Origin: Epilithonimonas hominis
GTDB lineage: Bacteria; Bacteroidota; Bacteroidia; Flavobacteriales; Weeksellaceae
DNA length: 62,312 nucleotides
Reading direction: 5' to 3'
Assembly (NCBI RefSeq): GCF_003730015.1
Contig: NZ_RJTU01000021.1
Span: forward strand, 1-62,312
In this document: in pieces, positions 16,787 to 24,675 of the stretch
Position numbering within the stretch: the stretch's first letter is position 1
Layout of the letters: every line of letters starts with the position of its first letter
Notes under the pieces: model-generated
Told to the model about the DNA's origin: nothing
Databases searched by the model: none
Seen by the model: only the letters and a program-made list of their open reading frames with translations
Position numbers and translations under genes: made by a program

Positions 16787-16873
16787 CAGAGAGGAAGGGA
16801 TTCGAACCCTCGATACAGTTACCCGTATACTACCTTTCCAGGGTAGCTCCTTCAACCACTCGGACACCTCTCT
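16787..16873 (-). tRNA. tRNA-Ser (anticodon GGA)
   Basis: 87 nt with acceptor stem AGAGAGG/CCTCTCT and discriminator G, a D arm (GTCCGAGTGG), the anticodon stem CTACC/GGTAG around loop CTGGAAA (anticodon GGA at 16837-16839), the long variable arm expected of serine tRNA, and the T arm GAGGGTTCGAATCCC. CCA is not encoded. The truncated galT lies just downstream. Confidence 0.95.
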
Positions 16874-16920
16874 AATTGAGGTTGCAAATATAATGAAATA
16901 TCTTATTCCTCCAAGGATTT

Positions 16921-17937
16921 TTAAAAATCTTCTGTCACTTCTCCCGAAATATTTTCACTGAATAATTCGGAGAATGACTTATCATATTTAGGATTGTTGA
17001 GAATATGCATTACTTTGGTAATCGCAGCTTCCGCTGTCATATCTTTTCCGCTGATGGCACCGATAGTTGTGAAAATATTACTATTGCTATATTTCCCAAA
17101 ACTAATTCCGCCTGACACACACTGACTTATCACAACTATTTCTATTCCACGAATTCTCAATTCCTGAAGGACATTCTGCGTTTTTTCATTATTAAAAATC
17201 GTTCCCGAACCGAAAACCTGCAAAACAATCGCTTCTGGAGTTTTGAATTCCAATAGAGATTCAAAGTTCATTCCTGGAAAAATCCTGTAAAAAATCACTT
17301 TTTCATTGAGATAAATATCTAGTTCAAATTTGCCTTTAGGTTTCCAAAGCAAATCTTTTTCAATATTAAGATGAACTCCGGATTGCCCAAGAATGGGATA
17401 ATTAGGACTTTGATAAGCATCGAAAAACTCAGCAGAATATTTCAGGCTTCTATTTCCACGAAGAAGTTTATATTCAAAATAAACAGCGACTTCTTTGATG
17501 ACGGCTTCATCATTTTCATAAAGACTGGCGTAATATAAGCTCGTCAAAAGATTTTCCTTGGCATCGGTTCGCAAATCTCCAATGGGTAATTGAGAACCTG
17601 TCAAAATCACTGGTTTACCCAGATTCTTCAGCATAAAACTAAGTGCAGAAGCCGTGTAGGACATCGTATCTGTTCCGTGAAGAATTAAGAATCCGTCAAA
17701 AGCATCATAATTTTTATAAATCCATTCTGCTATCATTCGCCATTCATTGGGTCCCATATCAGAAGAATCGACCGGTTTTTCAAAAGGATGAACAGAAACC
17801 TCGCATTCCAAAAGATTCATTTCTGGGATTCTCTTGAAAATAGTGGAAAAATCAAATGGAACAAGACTTCCTGTTTCATAATCTTTTTCCATCCCGATGG
17901 TTCCGCCGGTGTAAATAAGTAAGACTTTTCTTTTCAT
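16921..17937 (-). CDS. ansA: Type I (cytoplasmic) L-asparaginase
   Basis: 338 residues. Hydrolyses L-asparagine to aspartate and ammonia. The first catalytic threonine lies in LIYTGGTIGM, the second in LHGTDTMSYTASALSFML, followed by LTGSQLPIGDLRTDAKEN; all are asparaginase signatures. There is no signal peptide, which points to the cytoplasmic type. The start at 17937 gives MKRKVLLIYTGGTIG. Single gene; a hairpin repeat lies just upstream (17968-18047). Confidence 0.93.
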   Translation of the reverse strand: MKRKVLLIYTGGTIGMEKDYETGSLVPFDFSTIFKRIPEMNLLECEVSVHPFEKPVDSSDMGPNEWRMIAEWIYKNYDAFDGFLILHGTDTMSYTASALSFMLKNLGKPVILTGSQLPIGDLRTDAKENLLTSLYYASLYENDEAVIKEVAVYFEYKLLRGNRSLKYSAEFFDAYQSPNYPILGQSGVHLNIEKDLLWKPKGKFELDIYLNEKVIFYRIFPGMNFESLLEFKTPEAIVLQVFGSGTIFNNEKTQNVLQELRIRGIEIVVISQCVSGGISFGKYSNSNIFTTIGAISGKDMTAEAAITKVMHILNNPKYDKSFSELFSENISGEVTEDF

Positions 17938-17967
17938 AAGAGAATGTTGATTCGAAGGTCAAATGTC

Positions 17968-18047
17968 GCAGCCCGACTTGAACGGAGCTCTTTTTCTTTT
18001 TTTGCTAAAAAAGAAAAAAGCGGGAGTGGAAGGCGGATTAAGCTGCC
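17968..18047. repeat. Intergenic hairpin repeat, copy 2
   Basis: Same element as 13116-13196: GCAGCCCGACTTGAACGGAG, a T/A-run hairpin around TTTGCTAAA, GCGGGAGTGGAAGGCGG, and a closing AGCTGCC followed by an A run. Same orientation as copy 1. It lies between ansA and serA. Confidence 0.8.
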
Positions 18048-18097
18048 ATAAAAACCTCAACAAAAGTAAAATTTTAATCTGAATGGGGAAAATAAAA

Positions 18098-18121
18098 AAT
18101 GCCCGTTAAAAAACGAGCATT
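18098..18121 (-). terminator. Terminator of serA
   Basis: AATGCCCGTT pairs with AACGAGCATT (one mismatch). The minus-strand side is followed by a T-rich run, 20 bases after the serA stop. Confidence 0.75.
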
Positions 18122-18141
18122 ATTTTGATGTTTAAGTTAAA

Positions 18142-19098
18142 TTATTTAACCAAAAGGATACTGGCAATCTGATTCGCCAACTCAGTTCCGATTCTGTCCT
18201 GAGCTTCTTCTGTAGCTGCACCGGTGTGAGGCGTCAAAGAGATTTTTGGATGCGTCAGGATTTTTTCAGAAGGCGTTGGTTCATTCTCGAAAACATCAAG
18301 ACCTGCAAACGCCAATTTCCCAGAATCCAAAGCTTCTATCAAAGCTTCTTCATCTATTACGCCACCTCTAGCACAATTTACGATCGCTGCGCCAGTTTTC
18401 ATTTTCTCTAATTCTGATTTTCCAATGATAGGACCATCCTGAGCAGGAACGTGAAGCGTGATAAAATCCGAATGCTGAATCAATTGTTCCAACGGCTCAG
18501 TTTCTATCTCTACGTTAATATATTGCTGATTGTAGAAATCTACACGTACACTTGCTTTCCCGATTCTTGTATCGGAAGCAATCACTTTCATTCCCAATCC
18601 AAGCGCGATTCTAGCAACCTCTTGTCCGATTCTTCCGATTCCAACAATTCCGATAGTTTTTCCTCTCAATTCAATTCCAGCTTCGTATTTTTTCTTCAAT
18701 TTTGCAAACTCAGTATTTCCTTTTACAGGCATTTGTCTGTTAGAATCCTGCAGAAATCTGCTTCCTGAGAAAAGATGTGCAAACACCAATTCTGCAACAG
18801 ATTCCGAAGACGCTGCAGGTGTATTGATTACGTGTTTTCCTTTCTCTCTAGCATAAGCAACCTCGATGTTGTCCATTCCAACTCCACCTCTACCGATGAT
18901 TTCCAGACTTGGGCAGTTATCCACCATTTCCTTCGTCACTTTCGTAGCACTTCTTACAAGCAGAACTTTAACTTGATTTTCGTTGATATAAGTGATTAGA
19001 TTTTCCTGAGCCACTTTGTCCGTGATTACCTCAAATCCATTGTCTTTTAGCGCATCTATTCCAGATTGCGTCAATCCGTCATTAGCAAGTACTTTCAT
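18142..19098 (-). CDS. serA: D-3-phosphoglycerate dehydrogenase
   Basis: 318-residue D-isomer 2-hydroxyacid dehydrogenase, taken to oxidise 3-phosphoglycerate, the first step of serine synthesis. Visible are the N-terminal substrate domain, the NAD motif GIVGIGRIGQEVA, the arginine-bearing NCARGGVIDEEAL, the glutamate in FENEPTPSE, and the catalytic histidine in TPHTGAATEEAQ. The C-terminal ACT domain of long SerA forms is absent, so serine feedback through ACT is not expected. ATG at 19098 gives MKVLANDGL; a longer frame upstream is less likely. A glyoxylate/hydroxypyruvate reductase role is the alternative. Confidence 0.85.
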   Translation of the reverse strand: MKVLANDGLTQSGIDALKDNGFEVITDKVAQENLITYINENQVKVLLVRSATKVTKEMVDNCPSLEIIGRGGVGMDNIEVAYAREKGKHVINTPAASSESVAELVFAHLFSGSRFLQDSNRQMPVKGNTEFAKLKKKYEAGIELRGKTIGIVGIGRIGQEVARIALGLGMKVIASDTRIGKASVRVDFYNQQYINVEIETEPLEQLIQHSDFITLHVPAQDGPIIGKSELEKMKTGAAIVNCARGGVIDEEALIEALDSGKLAFAGLDVFENEPTPSEKILTHPKISLTPHTGAATEEAQDRIGTELANQIASILLVK

Positions 19099-19161
19099 TA
19101 TAAATTGTATGTTTTTTGAAGAACAGAATCTGTTCAATAATTAATTGGTTTAAGAGCTTAA

Positions 19162-19232
19162 TCCCGCTTTCCGTTGCAATCTTTTGCTTTTTCATATGTG
19201 AAAAAAAAGCAAAAGGATTTCCACTACAAAAC
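19162..19232. repeat. Intergenic hairpin element, related style
   Basis: TCCCGCTTTCCGTTGCAATC, then a hairpin CTTTTGCTTTTT / AAAAAAAAGCAAAAG around CATATGTG, then GATTTCCACTACAA. It shares the plan of the elements at 13116 and 17968 (CCCGC, a homopolymer-rich hairpin, and TTCCAC) but not their exact sequence. It lies upstream of serA. Confidence 0.6.
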
Positions 19233-19301
19233 GTAGTTTCGACGATTCCTTAATTTAATAAAATAATAGAGTCAATCGGGGCTAGGAGTTTTGTCATCCA
19301 A

Positions 19302-19340
19302 TCAAAAATTCCCGAAAGTTGGAGGCTCGGGAATTTTTGA
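19302..19340. terminator. Strong terminator after the 19353-19754 HAD gene
   Basis: Perfect 14-bp stem (TCAAAAATTCCCGA with its complement) around an 11-base loop, 13 bases past the stop of the minus-strand HAD gene. A/T runs at both stem ends allow function in both directions. Confidence 0.8.
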
Positions 19341-19352
19341 TTTAGAATATTT

Positions 19353-19754
19353 TTAGTCACGGAAAACCTCTATGGTTACTTGTTTTTCAACCAAATCCGT
19401 GAATTTTCCTTTGTATCTTGTTGCGCGTACAAGGTGATTATCTATCCAGTGATAGTTTCCGCCTCTTGGTTTCCCAAGCAGAACGCTGTGGTATTTAAAA
19501 CCGTGTTTGTTCAGCCAAGTTTCTGTGATTTCTCTCAAATCTTCTGTTCTGGAAGTGAAGAAACAAATCTGATGACCCTCGTCATACCATTTATTAATAG
19601 TTGCCAAAGCATCCGGAAAAGGCTCGCAAGTAACCATTCTTTCTGGTTCTTCGTTAGGAACATCGTCTGTAATCGTTCCATCGATATCAATCAAATAATT
19701 CTTGACATCGCCTTTCAGCATTGGGCTCAGATGTTCTTTGTATTCTAATTCCAT
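19353..19754 (-). CDS. Small HAD-superfamily phosphatase-like protein
   Basis: 133 residues. HAD motif I is NYLIDIDGTITDD and motif II is CFFTSRTED; a Lys occurs in GKPRGGNYHWIDNH. No cap domain. It resembles LNS2-like HAD proteins, and homologues are sometimes labelled phosphoheptose isomerase, a name the sequence does not support since there is no SIS domain. The substrate is unknown. ATG at 19754 gives MELEYKEHLSPM. Confidence 0.75.
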   Translation of the reverse strand: MELEYKEHLSPMLKGDVKNYLIDIDGTITDDVPNEEPERMVTCEPFPDALATINKWYDEGHQICFFTSRTEDLREITETWLNKHGFKYHSVLLGKPRGGNYHWIDNHLVRATRYKGKFTDLVEKQVTIEVFRD

Positions 19755-19964
19755 AAGGTTCAAAATTAAGTTGGCAAAATTACACTTTTATATGCGCCAC
19801 TGCAAATCATTAGCTAAAGTTTAATAAAATCTTAATTTTAAAGAATACTTTTGAGAAAAATATCATTTTAGTTTTACCACAATCACTTATCAACCTAAAA
19901 TTTTTCAGCTGATTAGACCTTTAAACACAAAAAAATCACCTAAAAAACTTATCACATCTTTTTA

Positions 19965-19972
19965 TATATTTG
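19965..19972 (+). promoter_or_regulatory. Minus-7 box upstream of the APC permease
   Basis: TATATTTG, a match to TAnnTTTG, 16 bases before the ATG at 19989. No good minus-33 TTG is seen. Confidence 0.4.
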
Positions 19973-19988
19973 GTTAATAATAAAAACT

Positions 19989-21398
19989 ATGGAGAAAAAA
20001 CTCAAACTTTGGGATGCGGTGATGATCGTAATGGGATCTATGATAGGAAGCGGAATTTTTATCGTAAGCGCAGACATTATGCGAAATCTAGGTTCTGGTT
20101 ACTGGATGATTGTAGTTTGGTTGATTACAGCAGTAATGACGGTTGCAGCAGCAATTAGTTATGGTGAACTCTCGGCGATGTTTCCAAAAGCAGGCGGACA
20201 ATACACTTACATCACAGAGATTTTCGGGAAACCAATGGGATTTCTGTACGGTTGGGGAATGTTTACTGTGATTCAAACGGGAACGATTGCCGCGGTTGCT
20301 GTCGCGTTTGGAAAATTTACAGCTTATCTTGTTCCAAGTTTGAATGATGCTGCTCCGATTTTTCAAAGTGGCGAATTTAAAATCACGTGGACTCAGATTC
20401 TGGCGATTTTTGTGATTCTGTTTCTGACTTTTGTGAATACGAAAGGCGTTCAGTTTGGTAAGATTTTGCAAAATGTTTTTACTTCATCCAAAATCATCGC
20501 ACTTCTCGGTTTGATTGTTCTAGGTTTTGTTTTGATTTCTCAATCCAATTGGAGTTCTAATATGAGTTTCGGCTGGGACGCGTTTCAAAATCTGAAACAA
20601 ACCGAATGGAAAAGCATTTCTGGTGCTACTCTTGTTGGCGGGATCGCTGCCGCAATGGTAGGTTCTGTATTCAGTTCTGTAGCTTGGGAAAATGTGACTT
20701 TTATCTCCGGAGAAATCGAAAATCCAAAGAAAAACGTTGTAAAGGCAATGATTTTAGGAACTTCGGCTGTGATGATTCTTTATCTTCTCGTGAATTTCGT
20801 TTACCTCAACGCACTCGATAGAGATTCTATCGCTTTTGCTGCGAATGACAGAGTTGCTGTTGCTGCTGCCGAAAAAATGTTTGGAAATGCAGGAACCATT
20901 ATCATTGCAGTTCTTGTGATGATTTCGACTTTCGGTTGTGTGAACGGAATTGTTCTCGCCGGCGCAAGAGTTTTTCAGACAATGGCGAAAGACGGATTAT
21001 TTCTAAAATCAGCCGTTGAAAATAATAAAAACGGCGTACCTGCAAAATCACTTTGGATGCAGGGGATTTGGGCAAGTTTGCTTTGTCTGAGCGGACAATA
21101 TGGCGATTTGCTGGATATGATTTCGTTTGTGATTGTTTTGTTTTATATGATTACCGTTTTTGGTGTCATCTATCTGAGAATCAAAAAACCTGGACTGGAA
21201 AGAGGTTACAAAACTTTTCTTTATCCTTTTACGCCTATTCTCTATCTTTTGATTGGAACCGGATTTTGTATTCTGTTATTTATTTATAAACCGCAATATA
21301 CGTGGCCAGGATTGGGATTGATTTTGATTGGATTGCCAGTTTATTTTTTTATAAATAAGAAAATTGTTAATCTTGACGACACTCCGGATGAAGATTAA
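19989..21398 (+). CDS. APC superfamily amino acid permease
   Basis: 469 residues with about 12 membrane helices. The first helix carries the APC signature GSMIGSGIFIVSADI. Later landmarks are SYGELSAMFPKAGGQYTYITEIFGKP, FVNTKGVQFGKILQN, and VFSSVAWENVTFISGEIENPKKNV, which fits the conserved loop of L-type/APC amino acid exchangers. It should move amino acids across the inner membrane; the substrate is not deducible. Single gene followed by the parD-type operon. Confidence 0.88.
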   Translation: MEKKLKLWDAVMIVMGSMIGSGIFIVSADIMRNLGSGYWMIVVWLITAVMTVAAAISYGELSAMFPKAGGQYTYITEIFGKPMGFLYGWGMFTVIQTGTIAAVAVAFGKFTAYLVPSLNDAAPIFQSGEFKITWTQILAIFVILFLTFVNTKGVQFGKILQNVFTSSKIIALLGLIVLGFVLISQSNWSSNMSFGWDAFQNLKQTEWKSISGATLVGGIAAAMVGSVFSSVAWENVTFISGEIENPKKNVVKAMILGTSAVMILYLLVNFVYLNALDRDSIAFAANDRVAVAAAEKMFGNAGTIIIAVLVMISTFGCVNGIVLAGARVFQTMAKDGLFLKSAVENNKNGVPAKSLWMQGIWASLLCLSGQYGDLLDMISFVIVLFYMITVFGVIYLRIKKPGLERGYKTFLYPFTPILYLLIGTGFCILLFIYKPQYTWPGLGLILIGLPVYFFINKKIVNLDDTPDED

Positions 21399-21417
21399 AA
21401 AAATAAGATTTAAATAA

Positions 21418-21439
21418 TTACCAAAATTTGGTAACTTTG
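21418..21439 (+). promoter_or_regulatory. Promoter and operator of the ParD-type operon
   Basis: Perfect inverted repeat TTACCAAA-A-TTTGGTAA (21418-21434) overlapping TAACTTTG (21432-21439), a TAnnTTTG minus-7 box, 22 bases before the antitoxin ATG. This suits autorepression by the ribbon-helix-helix antitoxin. Confidence 0.65.
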
Positions 21440-21460
21440 ATTTACAATAAAAAAATTAAT

Positions 21461-21709
21461 ATGGGGCGAAATACATCTGTTTCCTTAGGAAATCATTTTG
21501 AAGATTTTGTGGATGACAAAATTTCACAAGGGAGATTCAAGAACGCTAGCGAAGTGATTCGTGCTGGATTGAGACTTTTGGAAGAAGAGGAAAACAAATT
21601 ACAATTCCTTAAAACCGCTGTACAAGAAGGAATCAAAAGTGGGATTGCAAAAGATTTTGAACCACAAGGTCATCTTGCATCACTAAAAGCCAAAATGAAA
21701 AATGGCTAA
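21461..21709 (+). CDS. ParD-like (ribbon-helix-helix, CopG-type) antitoxin
   Basis: 82 residues. MGRNTSVSLGNHFEDFVDDKISQG gives the beta strand and first helix, RFKNASEVIRAGLRLLEEEENKL the second helix, followed by a C-terminal toxin-binding tail. This is the type II ParD/CC2985 antitoxin family, DNA-binding dimers that neutralise a ParE toxin. ATG at 21461 starts the family sequence; an open frame 11 codons further upstream runs through the operator and is unlikely. The cognate parE overlaps by eight bases but is broken, so the antitoxin is now an orphan. Confidence 0.83.
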   Translation: MGRNTSVSLGNHFEDFVDDKISQGRFKNASEVIRAGLRLLEEEENKLQFLKTAVQEGIKSGIAKDFEPQGHLASLKAKMKNG

Positions 21710-22123
21710 ATATTTCTTCACAAACAAAGCTGTAGAAGACCTTTCAAATATTTATGAATATACTTATCAATCTTGGTCAGAAAAGCAAGCGGATAACTAT
21801 TACTAGGAACTAATTAGCTTCTGTCAAATGCTTTCAGAAAACCCGAATATTGGTAAAAACTATAGCGAAATTGCTTCTGACATTTTTGGATTTCTTGCCA
21901 ATCGACATATTTAATCCTATTGCTGAAAGGTTGGTCTCCACCATTGCCTTTTTCCTCTTCGGATTAACAGGCGGAATCTAAACATTAATTTTCTAAAATC
22001 CACCAACTATTTTTCAGTACATTACCACATATTATCTTTTACCGAATTTTAGACATAAATGAAATAGAAATCACAAGAATTATTGGTGCCAATATGGATT
22101 TAAAATCAAGAATAAAAGATTAA
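21702..22123 (+). pseudogene. parE toxin, broken by a nonsense codon and a short insertion
   Basis: ATG at 21702 overlaps the antitoxin end. The frame reads MAKYFFTNKAVEDLSNIYEY to DNYY, then TAG at 21804-21806, then continues in frame (ELISFCQ, SENPNIGKNYSEIASDIFGFLANRHI) to a stop at about 21912. The missing C-terminus reappears later as FYRILDINEIEITRI to MDLKSRIKD (about 22034-22123). The two halves are separated by about 115 bases of unrelated sequence flanked by the 7-base direct repeat ACATATT (21905-21911 and 22027-22033). One frame of the insert reads NPIAERLVSTIAFFLFGLTGGI and stop, like the end of a membrane protein. Confidence 0.8.
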
Positions 22124-22968
22124 GATTCCAACAAGAACTCCTTATAATTCCCCAAAAACTTAACATCAGCGCCAATCGCTTTCAATTCATCAATCGAATT
22201 GATATAAAGAACATTGTTCCAATCTCCGACAACAGTTACAAAAAAGAAATAGTTACCGAGTTTGGTTTTCAAAGTTCGGGATTCGATTTTGCTAAGGTTC
22301 ATATTGCGCCACGCAAAAACCGATAAAACCTGATGAAGTCCTCCGGCGTGATCTTGTGGAAGTGTAATCAAAAGTCCGGTTTTCTTTCCAGAACTGTTCA
22401 GATCGCTGTCAAAACTTTCATCACTTTTGGAGATCACAATGAATCTCGTATGATTTTCTTCAACATCGTGAATGTTGTCATTTATGATTTTCAGACCGTA
22501 TAATTCCGCAGCAAATTTGTTGGCAACAGCTGCAATTTTTCTATCAGGATTTTCAGAAACCCGTTTTGCAGCCGCAGCTGTAGAAGTAAAATCTTGTTTT
22601 GTAACTTCGGGATAATTCTGATTTAAAAAATGAAAACTTTGCGCAAGAGCCTGAGGATGAGAATAGATTTTCTCGATTGCAGTATCATTTTCTTGACTTG
22701 GATGGATCATCAGATGATGTGCAATTGGCATTACGGCTTCCGCTTCAACTCTGATTTCCGGCGTTTGATAAAGATAATCCAAAGTCATAGAAACCGTTCC
22801 TTCTATCGAGTTTTCCAACGGAACAACTGCTTTATCAACCTCATTATTCTGAACTGCCAAAAAGCAATCTAAAATATTAGCTTTCGGAATCAATTCTTCG
22901 TTTGGGAATAATTGCTTTGCAGTTAACTGTGTAAAAGAGGCTTCGGGTCCTAAGAATGCTATTTTCAT
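22120..22968 (-). CDS. pheA: Prephenate dehydratase (stand-alone, with ACT domain)
   Basis: 282 residues. Converts prephenate to phenylpyruvate in phenylalanine synthesis. The catalytic domain (1-180) shows AFLGPEASFTQLTA, VPLENSIEGTVSMTLDYL, and the signature NHTRFIVISK. The C-terminal ACT domain has GGLHQVLSVFAWRNMNLSKIESRTL, which binds phenylalanine for feedback inhibition in the family. No chorismate mutase domain is fused. Its stop overlaps the end of the parE relic on the other strand. Confidence 0.93.
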   Translation of the reverse strand: MKIAFLGPEASFTQLTAKQLFPNEELIPKANILDCFLAVQNNEVDKAVVPLENSIEGTVSMTLDYLYQTPEIRVEAEAVMPIAHHLMIHPSQENDTAIEKIYSHPQALAQSFHFLNQNYPEVTKQDFTSTAAAAKRVSENPDRKIAAVANKFAAELYGLKIINDNIHDVEENHTRFIVISKSDESFDSDLNSSGKKTGLLITLPQDHAGGLHQVLSVFAWRNMNLSKIESRTLKTKLGNYFFFVTVVGDWNNVLYINSIDELKAIGADVKFLGNYKEFLLES

Positions 22969-23025
22969 TCTGCGAAATTAAAGAATTTTTGAACCACAAA
23001 AGTAGATTTATTCATCAATAGAAAA

Positions 23026-23106
23026 TCCTTCGACTCCGCTCAGGATGACAATTCTAATACTAAAACTTTAATTATAATAATTGTCAGGATGAGGCTCTCG
23101 AAGCTT
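23026..23106. repeat. Repeat-like fragment with CTTCGACTCCGCTCAGGATGACA motif
   Basis: Contains the motif CTTCGACTCCGCTCAGGATG, a widespread intergenic repeat core in many bacteria, and an inverted partial match (GTCAGGATGAGGCTCTCGAAGC) about 45 bases on. Degenerate fragments lie near 10437 and 26856. It fills the gap between pheA and the next gene. Confidence 0.45.
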
Positions 23107-23118
23107 TTTTATAAAAAT

Positions 23119-23562
23119 TTAATTGGTTTCTATGCTGATTGCAGGAACTTTATAATTATTGAATTTCTTGTCAGGCTGTAGAATTCTGGCTTTTTTCAGA
23201 AGGTCTTCTGCAATTAGAATCGATTGGTTGTGAACTTCGATATCATTTAGAAAAAATCTTGATTCTTGAGTGAGATTCAATTTTGTTTTAGCTTCAGCAA
23301 TGGTTACTTTTTCGATAGTTTGAGGCTTTTTCATTACAATATTAATCAAACCATTTTTCACGAGGTCATCATATTGTTCGATTTGCGAAGACGGCGATTT
23401 GTAAACTTGAACACTTTGAATTTCTTCTGGATTGAAGCTGTGAAGCAACACATTAGAAACAATCACGTTATCAACAATATAAATCGGATTAACGTCAGAT
23501 TTCTGAGCCAATGAAAATTGAATACAAAAGAAAACTGCGAAAGCAAAAATTAGCTTTTTCAT
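23119..23562 (-). CDS. Secreted protein with TonB-receptor-plug-like segment, unknown function
   Basis: 147 residues with a signal peptide (MKKLIFAFAVFFCIQFSLA). The segment NPIYIVDNVIVSNVLLHSFNPEEIQSVQVYKSP resembles the plug-domain motif of TonB-dependent receptors (VDG...I.S..VLK), but there is no barrel, so it may be a free-standing plug-like module. The C-terminal part is unrecognised. Single gene in a run of minus-strand genes. Confidence 0.6.
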   Translation of the reverse strand: MKKLIFAFAVFFCIQFSLAQKSDVNPIYIVDNVIVSNVLLHSFNPEEIQSVQVYKSPSSQIEQYDDLVKNGLINIVMKKPQTIEKVTIAEAKTKLNLTQESRFFLNDIEVHNQSILIAEDLLKKARILQPDKKFNNYKVPAISIETN

Positions 23563-23595
23563 AAATTTTGGATTTAAAGAACTAAATTAAGAATT

Positions 23596-24666
23596 TTAAT
23601 TGGCATCACCTTTTTCGATACCTTCTTCTATTTTTTCAACCACTTCTTCTTTTTCTTCTTGTGAAATGTTGAATTGGTCTTCTTTGTCCTCGTTTCTTAC
23701 AACCAAAGAAATCCAAATCGGAAAATGGTCAGAATCAACAGATTTCATCACTTTCATATCGACCAACCGGAAATGCGGACTCACGAAAAAATGGTCAAGC
23801 GGCCAGCGCAGAAACCAATATTTGGCGTGAAACGTATTGTACATTCCTCGTCCACGTCGTGGATCTAGCATTCCGCTGGATTTTAGAAACAGCTTGGTCG
23901 TTCTGGACCAGGCGACATCATTCAGGTCACCAAAAACAATGGCTGGTTTTCCAAATTCCTCTGCCTTTTCGCCCACCAGAAGAATCTCGGCATCGCGTTC
24001 GGTGCTTGCGGGATTTTCCTGAGGAACCGGTGGCGTAGGATGAATACCAAACAAACTCACAATCTGGTTGTTATATTCCAAATCCGCAACAATCGAAGGA
24101 ATATCATTATCAACCAAATAATTGATTTCATAATTTTTGACTGGAAAATGACTGTAAAACAGAAGTCCATAAGTGTTATCCAAAGGAACTTCGATTTTAT
24201 ATTTGTAATCATCAGTAACCAATTTCAATGCATTTTGCCATTTTTTATCGGTTTCCAAAAAGAACAAAACAGAGGGATTCTCTTTCTTAACCAAATCAAT
24301 TAATTTCTGATAATTCCGGTTATGCTGATAAACATTACAAACCAAAATATCAAGAACTTTTTCACTAGCATTCGGCTTTATCTGGTCAATCATTGTTTTC
24401 CCAAAATTGGTATATGGAATAATAATGTAGAGAAGATAGATGGCACAGATTGCTTCCAGAATCAGAATCAGATATTCGTAAATATTCGGATTTTCATAAG
24501 TGAAAAACCAAGCGACAATAAGAATTAGAAGAATGATAAATTTCTGAAAACGCGGATAATCAAAAATCCTAAAAGTCCAATATGTATTTTTAATCGCAGG
24601 CATCAGAACCGATAAAATCGCCAAAACCGAAATGCTCCAATACAAATAAGACGTCCAATGTTCCAT
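23596..24666 (-). CDS. Membrane-anchored endonuclease/exonuclease/phosphatase family protein
   Basis: 356 residues. Three N-terminal membrane helices (about 8-25, 40-58, 65-85) are followed by an EEP domain: DILVCNVYQHNRNYQKL, SVLFFLETDKKW (metal-binding Glu), FGDLNDVAWSR (catalytic Asp/Asn), and the C-terminal VDSDHFPIWISL (catalytic Asp-His). A glutamate-rich tail follows. The active site probably faces the periplasm. The family covers nucleases and phosphoesterases; the substrate is unknown. Confidence 0.85.
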   Translation of the reverse strand: MEHWTSYLYWSISVLAILSVLMPAIKNTYWTFRIFDYPRFQKFIILLILIVAWFFTYENPNIYEYLILILEAICAIYLLYIIIPYTNFGKTMIDQIKPNASEKVLDILVCNVYQHNRNYQKLIDLVKKENPSVLFFLETDKKWQNALKLVTDDYKYKIEVPLDNTYGLLFYSHFPVKNYEINYLVDNDIPSIVADLEYNNQIVSLFGIHPTPPVPQENPASTERDAEILLVGEKAEEFGKPAIVFGDLNDVAWSRTTKLFLKSSGMLDPRRGRGMYNTFHAKYWFLRWPLDHFFVSPHFRLVDMKVMKSVDSDHFPIWISLVVRNEDKEDQFNISQEEKEEVVEKIEEGIEKGDAN

Positions 24667-24675
24667 CCTATCAAT

